Below are positions 17,691 to 28,835 of a stretch of 64,000 nt of DNA, piece by piece. Made by a program: the position numbers and the translations under genes. The DNA comes from Pseudomonas sp. SORT22. Lineage in GTDB: Bacteria > Pseudomonadota > Gammaproteobacteria > Pseudomonadales > Pseudomonadaceae. How positions within the stretch are numbered: position 1 is the stretch's first letter; the number at the start of each line of letters is the position of its first letter. The DNA lies in assembly GCF_018417635.1 (NCBI RefSeq), contig NZ_CP071007.1, positions 2,108,501 through 2,172,500 on the forward strand, given 5' to 3'. The notes under the pieces are model-generated. The model made no database searches. It saw nothing but the letters and a program-made list of their open reading frames with translations, and was not told where the DNA came from.

Positions 17691-20228
17691 ATGGACATGG
17701 CCAATTACTTGTCTCTCGCTGCATCCGTTCGACTGGCCCTGGGTTGGGTTGTGCTCTGCAGTTCTGCCTGTGCCTGGGCCGATGCCCGGGGAGCGGCCGG
17801 GCCCTTGGGGGTGTTGAGCCAGGCGCAAGGCTTGCCGCAAGAGTTCGGCGAGCACTTCTTTGATGTGCCCCTGGCGGTTCGCGTCGATCTTGATGGGCGC
17901 TACCTGGGCGATGCGCTGGTGGTGCTGTCGCGCGATGAGCAGGTGCAACTGCTCGACTTTACCGACACCTTCGACAGCCAGGCCGCCGACAGCGAGCGTT
18001 CACGCTGGCGCGAACAGTTGCAGGAGCCGAGGTTGCTGGGCAACTGCCTGTCCAGTTGCCCGCTGGGGCTGGTGGCCTTGCACTACAGCCTGGTCAATTC
18101 ACAGTTGTCGATCCTCACCACGGCGGCGGAGCGCAGCGACCAGCCGGCGCTTTACCACACCTTGCCGGAACGCGGCAGCCACGGCTTGCTGTTGCGCAAC
18201 CAGTTGAACCTGGTCGGGGGCGACCTGGAAACCACCGGGCGTTATGCCGTGCAGGGGCGGGGCAGCGTCGGCAACTGGACTGCCGTTGGCGAGGCGCAGT
18301 TCGACCGCAACAGCGACTACGCCGAGCAAACCCGGCACCGTGTCGACCAGCTCTATGCCGAGCGTGTGCACGACCAGCATTTCTTTCGCCTGGGCTACTT
18401 TACCCCGGGCGCCCAAGGCCTGACCCGTCAGCCGCGCCTGCTCGGCAACCTGCCCGATACCACCCGCGGCCTGATGCTCGGCAGCAGCGACAGCCTGGCG
18501 GTCAATAATGGCCAGGCCAGCGCCACGCCCATCTATGTCACCCCGAACCGCTCGGCTATCGCCGAAATCTACCGTGATGGTGTGCTGATCAACAGCCAGT
18601 CGGTGCAGGCCGGTTTGCAGGCGCTGGATACCCGGGTGCTGCCGGGAGGCATTTATGAAGTAGAAGTTCGCCTGATTGAAGACAACCAGGAAACCTCGCG
18701 CAGCGAGGCCTTCATCTACAAACCCTCGAACTGGAACAACGCCGAGTCGCCCTGGCGCTACAACGTTTATGTCGGGCAGCAGAGCACCTTGTGGAGCAAT
18801 TGGGACAAGGACTATGACAACAGCCTGAGCGCCGGGGTCTTTACCAATTACCTGTTGCACCCGCGGGCAGTGCTCGGGCTCTCGGCCCAGCGCATCGATG
18901 AACTCATGCAGTACGGCAGCTCGCTGGACTGGGATGTGCTCGATCCGTTCAAGCTCTATGGCAGTGTTTTTCACACCGAAGATCAGGGTAACGGCTACGA
19001 CCTGCAAGGCATCTACAACTATGCATCGGGCTCGCTGGTGTTCAGCCAGAGCCGCTCATGGCTGGACAGCCGCAGGTTCGAAGACGATCAGCCTGGCGCG
19101 CAGCGCGACTTCAGCGTGCGCGAGGTGCGCCAGAGCGCACTGTCGCTGAACCACCGGGTCGATCGCCACAGTACCGCTACCGTACGGGTTTCCCATAGCA
19201 GTGGTACTGGCGCAAACGGCACCGGCTTCGATGTCGGCTGGGGTTATTTTGGCAAGCTGCTGGACTCCGATACCCACTGGCGGCTGTCAGTGTTCGATCG
19301 CCCTGGCACCAGCAGCTCGGGTGATGCGCGCAACCGCGGCGTCACCTTGAGCATGAGCATGAGCCTCGGCGGGCCGGGACGCAGGATTTCGGCAACCCTG
19401 GGCAGCCGCACGTCCCGCGACGGCGGGCGCGATCAGAACGCTTCGCTGACCTATCAGCAAGATGTCGACTACGGCGCGTTGCAGAGCCTGGCCGGCACGG
19501 TTTCGCTGGACCGCTACGGCACCGGCTTTGGCGGCAGCGCCCTGTTCGAGAGCCCGCTGCTGCATGGCGATGCCTATGCCCAGAGCTCGTCGTACAACGG
19601 CGAACTGACCGCCGGTTTGAACCTCGACAGCGTGCTGGCGATCGGCGCCGGCCAGGTGGCGATGTCCGGGCAGTACCTGCCCCACGAGGCCGGCCTGATT
19701 GTCGATGTCGAGTCGGACCTGCAGGGCCTGCGCATGCGCGCCGACGACCATCACGGCCACAGCGCCGTGCTGCGCCCGGGGCGCAATGTCATTCCGGTCA
19801 GCGCCTACAAGGCCGGCCAGGTGCATTTCGATTTCGAAGGCAGGGACGCCCATGCTGCGGTCATCCAGCCCGCTACGGTGGAGTATCACCTCAACCGCGG
19901 CGGGGTCGATTATCACCAGATTCGCGTGATGCAGACCGTCACCGTGATCGGCCGTCTGGTCGATGGCAAAGGCCAGCCGCTGCGGGGCGCGCTGGTAATC
20001 AACCACGCCAGCCGCAGCGTGAGCGAGGCGGATGGTTTCTTCGCCATCGAGATGAGCGAATCGACGCCGACCCTGGAGATTCGCCGGGGCGCTGATGCCT
20101 TGTGCCTGTTCAGCTTCGATCAGGGCACGTACACCCGCGAGAACGACATTCTGCTGGTCGGCGACCTGACCTGCGCCGGGGCCAATGTGGCCAGGGCTGA
20201 GCTGAAACAATCGAAGGAGGACGCTTGA
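17691..20228 (+). CDS. Outer membrane usher of CS1/CblC (TcfC) type
   Basis: This protein of about 845 aa is the assembly platform for the fimbria. After a signal peptide (about 1-36, ending ACAWADARG) comes an E-set-like N-terminal domain, then a long beta-barrel section with alternating aromatic strands (YNVYVGQQSTLWSNWDKDYD, LYGSVFHTEDQGNGYDLQG), and C-terminal domains around RLVDGKGQPLRGALVINH resembling usher plug/carboxy domains. The frame opens at a TTG (17643), but the signal peptide begins best at ATG 17691 or 17697. Its TGA overlaps the next start (TGATG). Confidence 0.85.
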   Translation: MDMANYLSLAASVRLALGWVVLCSSACAWADARGAAGPLGVLSQAQGLPQEFGEHFFDVPLAVRVDLDGRYLGDALVVLSRDEQVQLLDFTDTFDSQAADSERSRWREQLQEPRLLGNCLSSCPLGLVALHYSLVNSQLSILTTAAERSDQPALYHTLPERGSHGLLLRNQLNLVGGDLETTGRYAVQGRGSVGNWTAVGEAQFDRNSDYAEQTRHRVDQLYAERVHDQHFFRLGYFTPGAQGLTRQPRLLGNLPDTTRGLMLGSSDSLAVNNGQASATPIYVTPNRSAIAEIYRDGVLINSQSVQAGLQALDTRVLPGGIYEVEVRLIEDNQETSRSEAFIYKPSNWNNAESPWRYNVYVGQQSTLWSNWDKDYDNSLSAGVFTNYLLHPRAVLGLSAQRIDELMQYGSSLDWDVLDPFKLYGSVFHTEDQGNGYDLQGIYNYASGSLVFSQSRSWLDSRRFEDDQPGAQRDFSVREVRQSALSLNHRVDRHSTATVRVSHSSGTGANGTGFDVGWGYFGKLLDSDTHWRLSVFDRPGTSSSGDARNRGVTLSMSMSLGGPGRRISATLGSRTSRDGGRDQNASLTYQQDVDYGALQSLAGTVSLDRYGTGFGGSALFESPLLHGDAYAQSSSYNGELTAGLNLDSVLAIGAGQVAMSGQYLPHEAGLIVDVESDLQGLRMRADDHHGHSAVLRPGRNVIPVSAYKAGQVHFDFEGRDAHAAVIQPATVEYHLNRGGVDYHQIRVMQTVTVIGRLVDGKGQPLRGALVINHASRSVSEADGFFAIEMSESTPTLEIRRGADALCLFSFDQGTYTRENDILLVGDLTCAGANVARAELKQSKEDA

Positions 20229-21442
20229 TGCGATGGCTGAAACAACCACGGTGCACAACCCTTGGGGCACTCTTTTCGGTGTTCGCAGCGTTCTGTCCGG
20301 AACCTTTCACGGGTGTTGCCCAGGCCGGCGTGGTGGACATTACCGGCGAGTACATTCCGGGTTACAGCGGCAGGCCGCCTACTGGCTTTACCAACACCAC
20401 GCCGCGGGCGGCTTTTTGTTCGGGATTGGTCTCCTGCGTCGGCAGCGAGTATCGGTTTACGGCCAATTTGCCGTTGAGCTTTTCTACGGCGTTCATCCAT
20501 CGTGCACCGCATCCGCGGGACAATTACTTCATCAGGCTTCCCCCAAGCAAGACGTTGAATCTGGTTAATGAGCAAGGGGATTCGTTCAGTACCCAGTTCC
20601 GAGCGACGCATATCGGCCTGAGGATGGTGCCGGGCCTGACGGTCTTGGTCGCGGGGCCTACCCATGGCGCGTGTGAACGGGTTGCAGCGACCGAGGACAG
20701 AAACGCTACGGTGTATCTGGGGCGAATCGATACAGCTATTTCAACCGGTTGTTACATGGTCGGACGCAGCGGCAGTGCCGGGACCGTTATCAATATAGAT
20801 AGCACTATCGAGGGGCTTGCTTTTGACCTGCAGTTGCCTTCGCCGCTCTCACTGAAAAATGGCGTCTACCGGGCCCAGTTGCAATTGAGCGTCGGTGGCA
20901 GTGGGGCGGACTTTGACCTGGGTAATCGATTCACCAGTGTCAGCACCAACATGCTCACCTTCAATTTCGAGTTCACCGTCAAACACCCCTTGAAGCTCGA
21001 GTTTCCGCCTGGCTCCGAACGCGCAGTACTCGAACCGCCTGGAGGCTGGGCAAGCTGGATCAATCGCGGCACGCCCCCTCAGCGCCTGTACCGGGTGCTG
21101 CCATTCCAGATCTGGACCACGGGTGCGATCAGCGTGCACACCCGCTGCGAACACGACCTGGGTGGGCGCTGCGGCATTCGCGGGCGCGACGGCCACCAGG
21201 TTCCGTTGAAAGTCGCCCTGACCCTGCCGTCCAGCATGAGGCACCTGGGTGCGCCGGTGGACAACCTGGTGGTGCCGGTTGGCGCGCCGGCGGCGCTGCA
21301 CATCGATACCGTCGAGGCCACGCTCGACCGTCAGGCGCGGCTGCTGTTCGAAGTGTCCCAGGCCGATACCGCCTCGATGCTCGGGTACCCGGGCGAAACC
21401 TTCCAGGGCGATGTGACGCTGGTACTGGATGCTGCGCTTTAA
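20228..21442 (+). CDS. CblD-like fimbrial tip/minor adhesin
   Basis: The 404-aa exported protein follows the usher with a one-base start/stop overlap. It has a signal peptide (about 1-34, ending GVAQA), then VVDITGEYIPGYSGRPPTGF, and several Cys (FCSGLVSCVGS, HTRCEHDLGGRCG) that may form disulfides. Size and position match the tip protein CblD/CooD of class 5 (alpha) fimbriae, which initiates assembly and binds receptors. Parts are more AT-rich than the flanking genes (about 20400-20860), as often seen in variable adhesins. Confidence 0.75.
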   Translation: MRWLKQPRCTTLGALFSVFAAFCPEPFTGVAQAGVVDITGEYIPGYSGRPPTGFTNTTPRAAFCSGLVSCVGSEYRFTANLPLSFSTAFIHRAPHPRDNYFIRLPPSKTLNLVNEQGDSFSTQFRATHIGLRMVPGLTVLVAGPTHGACERVAATEDRNATVYLGRIDTAISTGCYMVGRSGSAGTVINIDSTIEGLAFDLQLPSPLSLKNGVYRAQLQLSVGGSGADFDLGNRFTSVSTNMLTFNFEFTVKHPLKLEFPPGSERAVLEPPGGWASWINRGTPPQRLYRVLPFQIWTTGAISVHTRCEHDLGGRCGIRGRDGHQVPLKVALTLPSSMRHLGAPVDNLVVPVGAPAALHIDTVEATLDRQARLLFEVSQADTASMLGYPGETFQGDVTLVLDAAL

Positions 21443-21576
21443 ACAACCCCCGAACGGGGCAATTGGAAGTTTCGCTGTCAGTTAAGGAAGTTTCCTACAG
21501 CCTCTGCCGGTTGCCCGGACAGGCCGGGTGGATGAGAATGATATTAATTGGCCAGTTGAGCTGGGAGCTAAACGAC

Positions 21577-22311
21577 ATGAAAGGAATACTGGCGGTACCG
21601 CTGCTATGGATACTGGTGGCGAGCGCTGCGCTCGCCGGGCCCGAGCTCAACATCGGGACCTTCTACGATTACCTCGACGGTGAAAAGAGCACGTTGCTCA
21701 AGCGCGTGCGCAATGGCGGCGACACCACCGCCTTCGTCAAGGTCAGCGTCGCCGAGCTGGTTTACGATGAGCAGGGCCAGGCGCGCGAGGTTGAAATGGA
21801 CGGCCGCGAGGCATTGCAGCGTGGCCTGGTGGTGAGCCCGGCGCGGTTGATCATCCCCGCTAATGGCATGCAGGCGGTGCGCCTGCTGTATCGCGGCGAG
21901 CGTGAGCACGAGCGCTATTTCAGGCTGCGTTTCATCCCGGTGCTGCCGGAGGTCAACGACGGTTTTGCCGTGACCGAAGATGAAGCCGAGCGCTATGAAA
22001 ACGCCCTCAAGGTCGGGGTCAACATTTTGGCCGGCTACGGCTCGATCCTGTTCGTGCGGCCCCAGGCCAGCCGCTACCAGGTCGAGGTCGAGCATGAGGC
22101 CGGGCGCTTCCTGGTCCCCAACCGGGGCAACACCACCATCGTCCTCGATCATTTCAATGATTGCGCCGCCGGCAACAAGGACTGCGCCCCGGCGACCAAG
22201 CACCATGTGCTGCCGGGCAAGGTCCGTGCATTCGAGAAACAGGCCGGGCGCCACTATCGCTTTGAGCTGGTCGAGGGCGAGCAACGTCGCGAAATTGCCT
22301 TCAAGGGGTGA
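21577..22311 (+). CDS. Periplasmic fimbrial chaperone (CblB-like)
   Basis: The 244-aa product has a signal peptide (MKGILAVPLLWILVASAALA) and a PapD-like immunoglobulin fold: VSPARLIIPANGMQAVRLLYRG carries the usual ...R/K-Q-x-hydrophobic edge strand, and YFRLRFIPVLP follows. It would keep the pilin and tip subunits assembly-competent. In Burkholderia cable pili the chaperone gene comes first; here it is last of the four structural genes, 134 bp after the tip gene. An in-frame extension upstream to 21463 is not signal-like. Confidence 0.83.
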   Translation: MKGILAVPLLWILVASAALAGPELNIGTFYDYLDGEKSTLLKRVRNGGDTTAFVKVSVAELVYDEQGQAREVEMDGREALQRGLVVSPARLIIPANGMQAVRLLYRGEREHERYFRLRFIPVLPEVNDGFAVTEDEAERYENALKVGVNILAGYGSILFVRPQASRYQVEVEHEAGRFLVPNRGNTTIVLDHFNDCAAGNKDCAPATKHHVLPGKVRAFEKQAGRHYRFELVEGEQRREIAFKG

Positions 22312-22347
22312 ATCGGACCGAGTCACCGTCGTGGTATGAGGGAAGGT

Positions 22348-22945
22348 ATGAGTAGTGTTCTGATCGTGGACGATCACCCGTTTATTCGCTCAAGCGTCAA
22401 CCTGCTGCTGGTCAGCGAGCGCTTCGAAGTGGTCGGCCAGACCGACAACGGCATCGATGCCGTGCGCCTGGCTCGTGAGCTGAGCCCGGACCTGATGATC
22501 CTCGATATCAGCATTCCGGGCCTGGACGGCCTGGAGGTGATTGCCCGGGTCAAAGCAATGAAGCTTGCGCTGAAAATTCTGATCCTGACCTCTCAGCAGG
22601 CTGATTATTTTTCCCTGCGCTGCATGAAGGCCGGCGCGGTCGGCTATGTATCGAAAACCGACGATTTATGCGAGCTGAGCAAGGCCGTGCATGCGGTCAT
22701 GTCCGGCTACACCTACTTCCCTGAAGTCGCCTTGAGCTCGGTGAGCAGGGTCGATGTGCGCGCCTCGGAAGCCGAGTGCATCGCCAGCCTGACCAACCGT
22801 GAACTGCTGGTGCTGCAGCAACTGGCCCGCGGCCTGAGCAACAAGGCCATCGGCGATGCGATGCTGTTGAGCAACAAGACTATCAGCACGTACAAAACCC
22901 GTCTGATCGAGAAATTGAGGGTCAAATCATTGGTGGACCTGGCGG

Positions 22946-22974
<29 letters not shown>
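22348..22974 (+). CDS. LuxR/NarL-type response regulator of the fimbrial locus
   Basis: The 208-aa regulator has a receiver domain ([13 protein letters not shown] with acidic pocket D9/D10, phosphoacceptor D53 in LDISIPG, Lys in YVSKTDDL) and a C-terminal HTH ([33 protein letters not shown]). GGGAAGG precedes the ATG at 22348; an ATG at 22336 is in frame but poorly placed. It overlaps the downstream hybrid kinase gene and starts 36 bp after the chaperone gene, so it is probably part of the same operon and likely controls it. Confidence 0.92.
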
Positions 22975-24860
<1,886 letters not shown>

Positions 24861-24874
<14 letters not shown>

Positions 24875-25595
24875 TCAGGTTGCCGGCGTGCAGCCCGCAT
24901 TCCTTCTGGGTCGACTCTTCCCACCACCAGCGGCCTTCGCGCTCGTGCTGGTTCGGCAGCACCGGGCGGGTGCAGGGCTCGCAGCCGATACTGATGAAGC
25001 CGCGCTCGTGCAGGCTGTTGTACGGCAGCTCGAGCATGCGGATGTAACCCCAGACTTCCTCGCTGCTCATCTGTGCCAGCGGGTTGAACTTGTACAGGGT
25101 GTGCTCGGGGCTCGAGAAGGCGCTGTCGATTTCCAGCGCCGCCACCTGGCTGCGGGTGCCCGGGCTCTGGTCGCGGCGCTGGCCGGTGGCCCAGGCGCTG
25201 ACAGTGCTCAGCTTGCGCCGCAGCGGCTCGATCTTGCGGATGCCGCAGCACTCGCCATGGCCGTCCTTGTAGAAGCTGAACAGGCCTTTTTCCTTGACGA
25301 AGGGCTCGAGTTTGCTGTGATCGGGGGAGAGGATCTCGATCGGCAGCTGGTACTGTTCGCGCACCTGGTCGATGAAACGGTAGGTTTCCGGGTGCAGGCG
25401 GCCGGTATCCAGGCTGAACACCTTGAGGTTCTTGTTGAGCTTCCAGGCCATGTCCACCAGCACCACGTCCTCGGCGCCGCTGAAGGAAATCCACAGGTCA
25501 TCGCCGAAGTGCTCGAAGGCCAGCTTGAGGATGTCTTGCGGCGACTTGTTGGCGTAGGTCGCGGCCAGGGCGGCGACGTCGAAGGGTTGGCTCAT
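24861..25595 (-). CDS. cysH: Assimilatory (phospho)adenylyl-sulfate reductase CysH
   Basis: It reduces APS (or PAPS) to sulfite with thioredoxin. The 244-aa protein has the PP-loop region [13 protein letters not shown] and [11 protein letters not shown]. The cluster cysteines are CCGIRK, CEPCTR and the redox-active ECGLH tail; the CC...CxxC set marks the [4Fe-4S] APS-reducing type found in pseudomonads. MSQPFDV at 25595 is preferred over the upstream in-frame MTGSRL. Expected to be CysB-controlled. Confidence 0.95.
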
Positions 25596-25724
25596 CAGGC
25601 GGCTTCCGGTCATTGAATGGCGCTTGGCGCTCGTAATGCCCTGATCTTAACAAAAATTGCCCGGGTAGACGCCGCGCATGTAGAGTGCGGCTTCCCATTT
25701 TTGGCGTTGTTCGAGGAGTGTGCT

Positions 25725-26342
25725 GTGGAAATTGCCTGTCTCGACCTGGAAGGCGTATTGGTCCCGGAAATCTGGATCGCCTTCGCGGAAAAAACCGGAA
25801 TCGAATCGCTGCGGGCCACCACCCGTGACATTCCCGATTACGACGTGCTGATGAAACAGCGCCTGCGCATCCTCGATGAGCACGGCCTGAAGCTTTCCGA
25901 TATCCAGGCGGTGATCGCCACGCTCAAGCCACTGGACGGCGCCATCGAGTTCGTCGACTGGCTGCGTGAGCGTTTCCAGGTGGTGATTCTTTCCGACACT
26001 TTCTACGAGTTCTCCCAGCCTCTGATGCGCCAGCTGGGCTTCCCGACGCTGCTCTGCCATCGATTGATCACCGACGAAAACGACCGGGTGACCGGCTACC
26101 AGCTGCGCCAGAAAGACCCCAAGCGCCAGTCGGTGCTGGCCTTCAAGAGCCTGTACTACCGGGTGGTTGCCGCGGGGGATTCGTACAATGACACCACCAT
26201 GCTCGGCGAGGCAGATGCAGGGATTCTGTTCCATGCGCCGGAGAACGTGATCCGCGAGTTTCCGCAGTTCCCGGCGGTGCATGATTTTGCGGCGCTGAAG
26301 AAAGAGTTCATCAAGGCTTCGAACCGCTCGTTGAGCCTGTAG
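25725..26342 (+). CDS. thrH: ThrH, phosphoserine phosphatase/homoserine kinase-like HAD protein
   Basis: The 205-aa length equals ThrH of P. aeruginosa, which has phosphoserine phosphatase activity and can transfer phosphate to homoserine. HAD motif I is LDLEGVLVPEI, with an unusual Glu where most HADs have the second Asp, itself a known ThrH trait. Motif II is ILSDTFYEF and motif III/IV is AAGDSYNDTTML. The start is a GTG with GAGGAG six bases upstream. It lies divergent from cysH and convergent to pabB. Confidence 0.92.
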   Translation: MEIACLDLEGVLVPEIWIAFAEKTGIESLRATTRDIPDYDVLMKQRLRILDEHGLKLSDIQAVIATLKPLDGAIEFVDWLRERFQVVILSDTFYEFSQPLMRQLGFPTLLCHRLITDENDRVTGYQLRQKDPKRQSVLAFKSLYYRVVAAGDSYNDTTMLGEADAGILFHAPENVIREFPQFPAVHDFAALKKEFIKASNRSLSL

Positions 26343-26386
26343 GGCCTCATCGCGGGGCGACGCCTCGACTTGCCCCGCGATGCTTT
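26343..26386. repeat. REP-like element between thrH and pabB
   Basis: GGGCCTCATCGCGGGGC...GACTTGCCCCGCGATGC fills nearly the whole 44-bp convergent gap. It is a degenerate REP pair like the other copies. Confidence 0.7.
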
Positions 26387-27730
26387 TCAGAGGCCTTGCA
26401 AGGTCTCGAGCAACACCTTGACCTTGGTGATCGACTCTTCGTACTCCGCCTGCCAGTCCGAATCCGCCACCACTGCGCCACCCCCCCAGCAGCACACCTG
26501 ACCGTCCTTGACCAGCAGGCTGCGGATGGCGATCGAGCTGTCCATCTCGCCGCGCACATCCACATACAGCAACGACCCGCAGTACAGCGCCCGACGGCTG
26601 GGTTCCAGCTCGTCGATGATCTGCATGGCGCGGATTTTCGGTGCGCCGGTGATCGAGCCGCCGGGGAAGCTGTCAGCGATCAGGTCCAGGGCATCCTTGC
26701 CGGCCGCCAGGCGCCCGGTGACGCTGCTGACCAGGTGATGGACGTTGGGGTAGCTCTCCAGGCTGAACAGCTCCGGGACCTTCACCGAACCGATCTCGCA
26801 GGTGCGCCCCAGGTCGTTGCGCAGCAGGTCGACGATCATCAGGTTTTCTGCGCGATCCTTGCTGCTGCCCAGCAGTTCGGCGGCGTTGCGCGCATCTTCG
26901 TCGGCATCGCTGCTGCGCGGGCGGGTGCCCTTGATCGGCCGGGTTTCGACCTGGCCATTGCTGACCTGGATGAAACGCTCCGGCGAGAAGCTCAGCAGCG
27001 CGCTGCCGTCGGCCAGCAACTGGAACCCCGAGTACGGCGTCGGGCAGGCCTGGCGCAGGGCCTGGTAGGCGTGCCAGGGGTCGCCCTGGCAGGGCGCGCG
27101 AAAGCGTTGGGTGAGGTTGATCTGGTAGCAGTCGCCGGCATGGATGTACTGCTGCACGCGGTCGAAGGCCTGGCGGTAGCTGTGTGCGCTGATATCGCCG
27201 CGCATCGGTGCTTGCAGGGCGAAGCTGGCGGCATCGATAGCAGGTGGCGCCTCGAACAGTTCAATCAGGCGCTGGCGTTCGGCCGCTGCCAGGCTTGGGT
27301 GAAACAGCAGCTGGCTGCACTTTTGCTGGTGATCGCTGATCAGTGCCCAGGCATACAGGCCAAGGCTGGCATCGGCCAGGCCCAGGTCATCGACAGCGAT
27401 GCTTGGCAGTTGCTCCAGGCGCCGGCCAAAGTCGTAGCTCAGGTAACCGATCAGGCCGCCGGCAAACGGCAACTCGATGCCATCCGGTACCTGCGCCTGG
27501 CCCAGTTGCGCCAGGCTTTCACGCAGCCGTTGCAGGTAGGCGCTACCACGTTCATCCATCGCGGGCGCGAGGGTTTGCAGCGGCCAGGCGCTGAGCAGGT
27601 CAAAGCGGCCGCGTTCGGCGCTAGGCCGGGCGCTGTCGAGCAACACGGCGCCGGGCGCCTGGCGAATACGCGCGAAGTAGGCCGCAGGGTCGGCCTGGTA
27701 GGGCAGGGGGTGGAGCGTACAGGTCGGCAT
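26387..27730 (-). CDS. pabB: Aminodeoxychorismate synthase component I (PabB)
   Basis: It converts chorismate and ammonia to 4-amino-4-deoxychorismate for folate synthesis. The 447-aa protein has an N-terminal region from 1 to about 180 and the chorismate-binding domain (about 185-440): CYQINLTQRFRAPCQGDP, SPERFIQV, TRPIKGTRPR (the PIKGT motif with the catalytic Lys that distinguishes PabB from TrpE's PIAGT), DLLRNDLGR, SFPGGSITGAPK and YCGSLLYVD. No fused aminodeoxychorismate lyase domain is present. Confidence 0.94.
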   Translation of the reverse strand: MPTCTLHPLPYQADPAAYFARIRQAPGAVLLDSARPSAERGRFDLLSAWPLQTLAPAMDERGSAYLQRLRESLAQLGQAQVPDGIELPFAGGLIGYLSYDFGRRLEQLPSIAVDDLGLADASLGLYAWALISDHQQKCSQLLFHPSLAAAERQRLIELFEAPPAIDAASFALQAPMRGDISAHSYRQAFDRVQQYIHAGDCYQINLTQRFRAPCQGDPWHAYQALRQACPTPYSGFQLLADGSALLSFSPERFIQVSNGQVETRPIKGTRPRSSDADEDARNAAELLGSSKDRAENLMIVDLLRNDLGRTCEIGSVKVPELFSLESYPNVHHLVSSVTGRLAAGKDALDLIADSFPGGSITGAPKIRAMQIIDELEPSRRALYCGSLLYVDVRGEMDSSIAIRSLLVKDGQVCCWGGGAVVADSDWQAEYEESITKVKVLLETLQGL

Positions 27731-27817
27731 GCAAGTAACAGCTATGAATGCGGGGAGGCGATTGTAGTCCTCTGTAGGAAATGCTCCTAGCGCTGACTAC
27801 GACATAGAGGCTCCAGG

Positions 27818-27844
27818 GCGCGCCAGCCGGGCAGGCTGGCGCGC
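27818..27844 (-). terminator. GC-rich hairpin after the ATP-grasp operon
   Basis: An 11-bp perfect stem (GCGCGCCAGCC / GGCTGGCGCGC) with loop GGGCA starts 13 bp beyond the stop of the ATP-grasp gene. There is no good T-run on the minus strand, so it may end or stabilise the transcript rather than terminate it alone. Confidence 0.5.
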
Positions 27845-27857
27845 ACAGGATGTGGAC

Positions 27858-28835
27858 TCAGCTCGGCACGTGGCCGAACAGCTCCTGGGCGAAGCGTACG
27901 CGTTCTTCGGGGCTTTCCTGGCGGCCGTCTTTGGCCAGTTGCTCCAGGTGCGCTTCCACCGCGTGGGTACGCAGGGTCAGGCCGCAGTCGTTGGCGATCT
28001 GGATGTTCAGGCCGGGGCGGGCGTTGAGTTCGAGGATCAACGGGCCCTTGTCCTGGTCCAGCACCATGTCGACACCGATGTAGCCCAGGCCGCACAGCTC
28101 GTAACAGCCGGCGGCAAGCTTCATGAAGCCGTCCCAGTTCGGCAGTTGCACGCCGTCCACCGCGTTGGTGGTGTCCGGGTGCTTGCTGATGATGTTGTTC
28201 AGCCAGGTACCGCGCAGGGTCACGCCGGTGGCCAGGTCGACGCCGACGCCGATGGCGCCCTGGTGCAGGTTGGCCTTGCCGCCGGACTGGCGGGTCGGCA
28301 AACGCAGCATGGCCATCACCGGGTAGCCCATCAGTACGATGATACGGATGTCCGGCACGCCTTCGTAGCTGATGCTCTTGAAGATCTGGTCGGGGGTAAC
28401 GCGGTACTCGATCAAGGCGCGGTCGCGGTGACCGCCCAGGGAGTACAGGCCGGTGAGGATGCTGGAGATCTGGTGCTCGATTTCCTCGTGGCTGATGATC
28501 TTGCCCGAGACCGTGCGGTAACGGTCTTCGAAGCGATCGGCAACTACCAGGATGCCGTCGCCGCCGGCACCCTGGGCAGGCTTGACGACGAAGTCGCTGC
28601 GCCCGCCGATGATCTCGCCGAGCTTGTCGATCTCTTTCTCGGTGGAGATGATCCCGTACATTTCCGGCACATGGATGCCGGCCTGGATCGCACGCTCCTT
28701 GGTGATGATCTTGTCGTCGACGATCGGGTACAAATGGCGCTTGTTGTACTTGAGGACGTAGTCCGCATTGCGCCGGTTGATACCCATGATGCCCCGGGCC
28801 TCCAGGGCTTTCCAGGTTTTCCAGAGACCGAACAT
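27858..28835 (-). CDS. ATP-grasp ligase, alpha-L-glutamate-ligase-like (PF14397 type)
   Basis: This 325-aa RimK-like ATP-grasp protein probably ligates an amino acid to a peptide or protein. It starts MFGLWKTWKALEARGIMGINRRN. ATP-grasp features are VVKPAQGAGGDGILVV (phosphate loop with Lys), ALIEYRV, and LILELNARPGLNIQIAN (metal-binding E-x-N and Arg). Its ATG overlaps the stop of the membrane gene by one base, so it is translationally coupled. The trio ATP-grasp, inactive transglutaminase-7TM and retropepsin is conserved in many proteobacteria, but its substrate is not known to me. Confidence 0.88.
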   Translation of the reverse strand: MFGLWKTWKALEARGIMGINRRNADYVLKYNKRHLYPIVDDKIITKERAIQAGIHVPEMYGIISTEKEIDKLGEIIGGRSDFVVKPAQGAGGDGILVVADRFEDRYRTVSGKIISHEEIEHQISSILTGLYSLGGHRDRALIEYRVTPDQIFKSISYEGVPDIRIIVLMGYPVMAMLRLPTRQSGGKANLHQGAIGVGVDLATGVTLRGTWLNNIISKHPDTTNAVDGVQLPNWDGFMKLAAGCYELCGLGYIGVDMVLDQDKGPLILELNARPGLNIQIANDCGLTLRTHAVEAHLEQLAKDGRQESPEERVRFAQELFGHVPS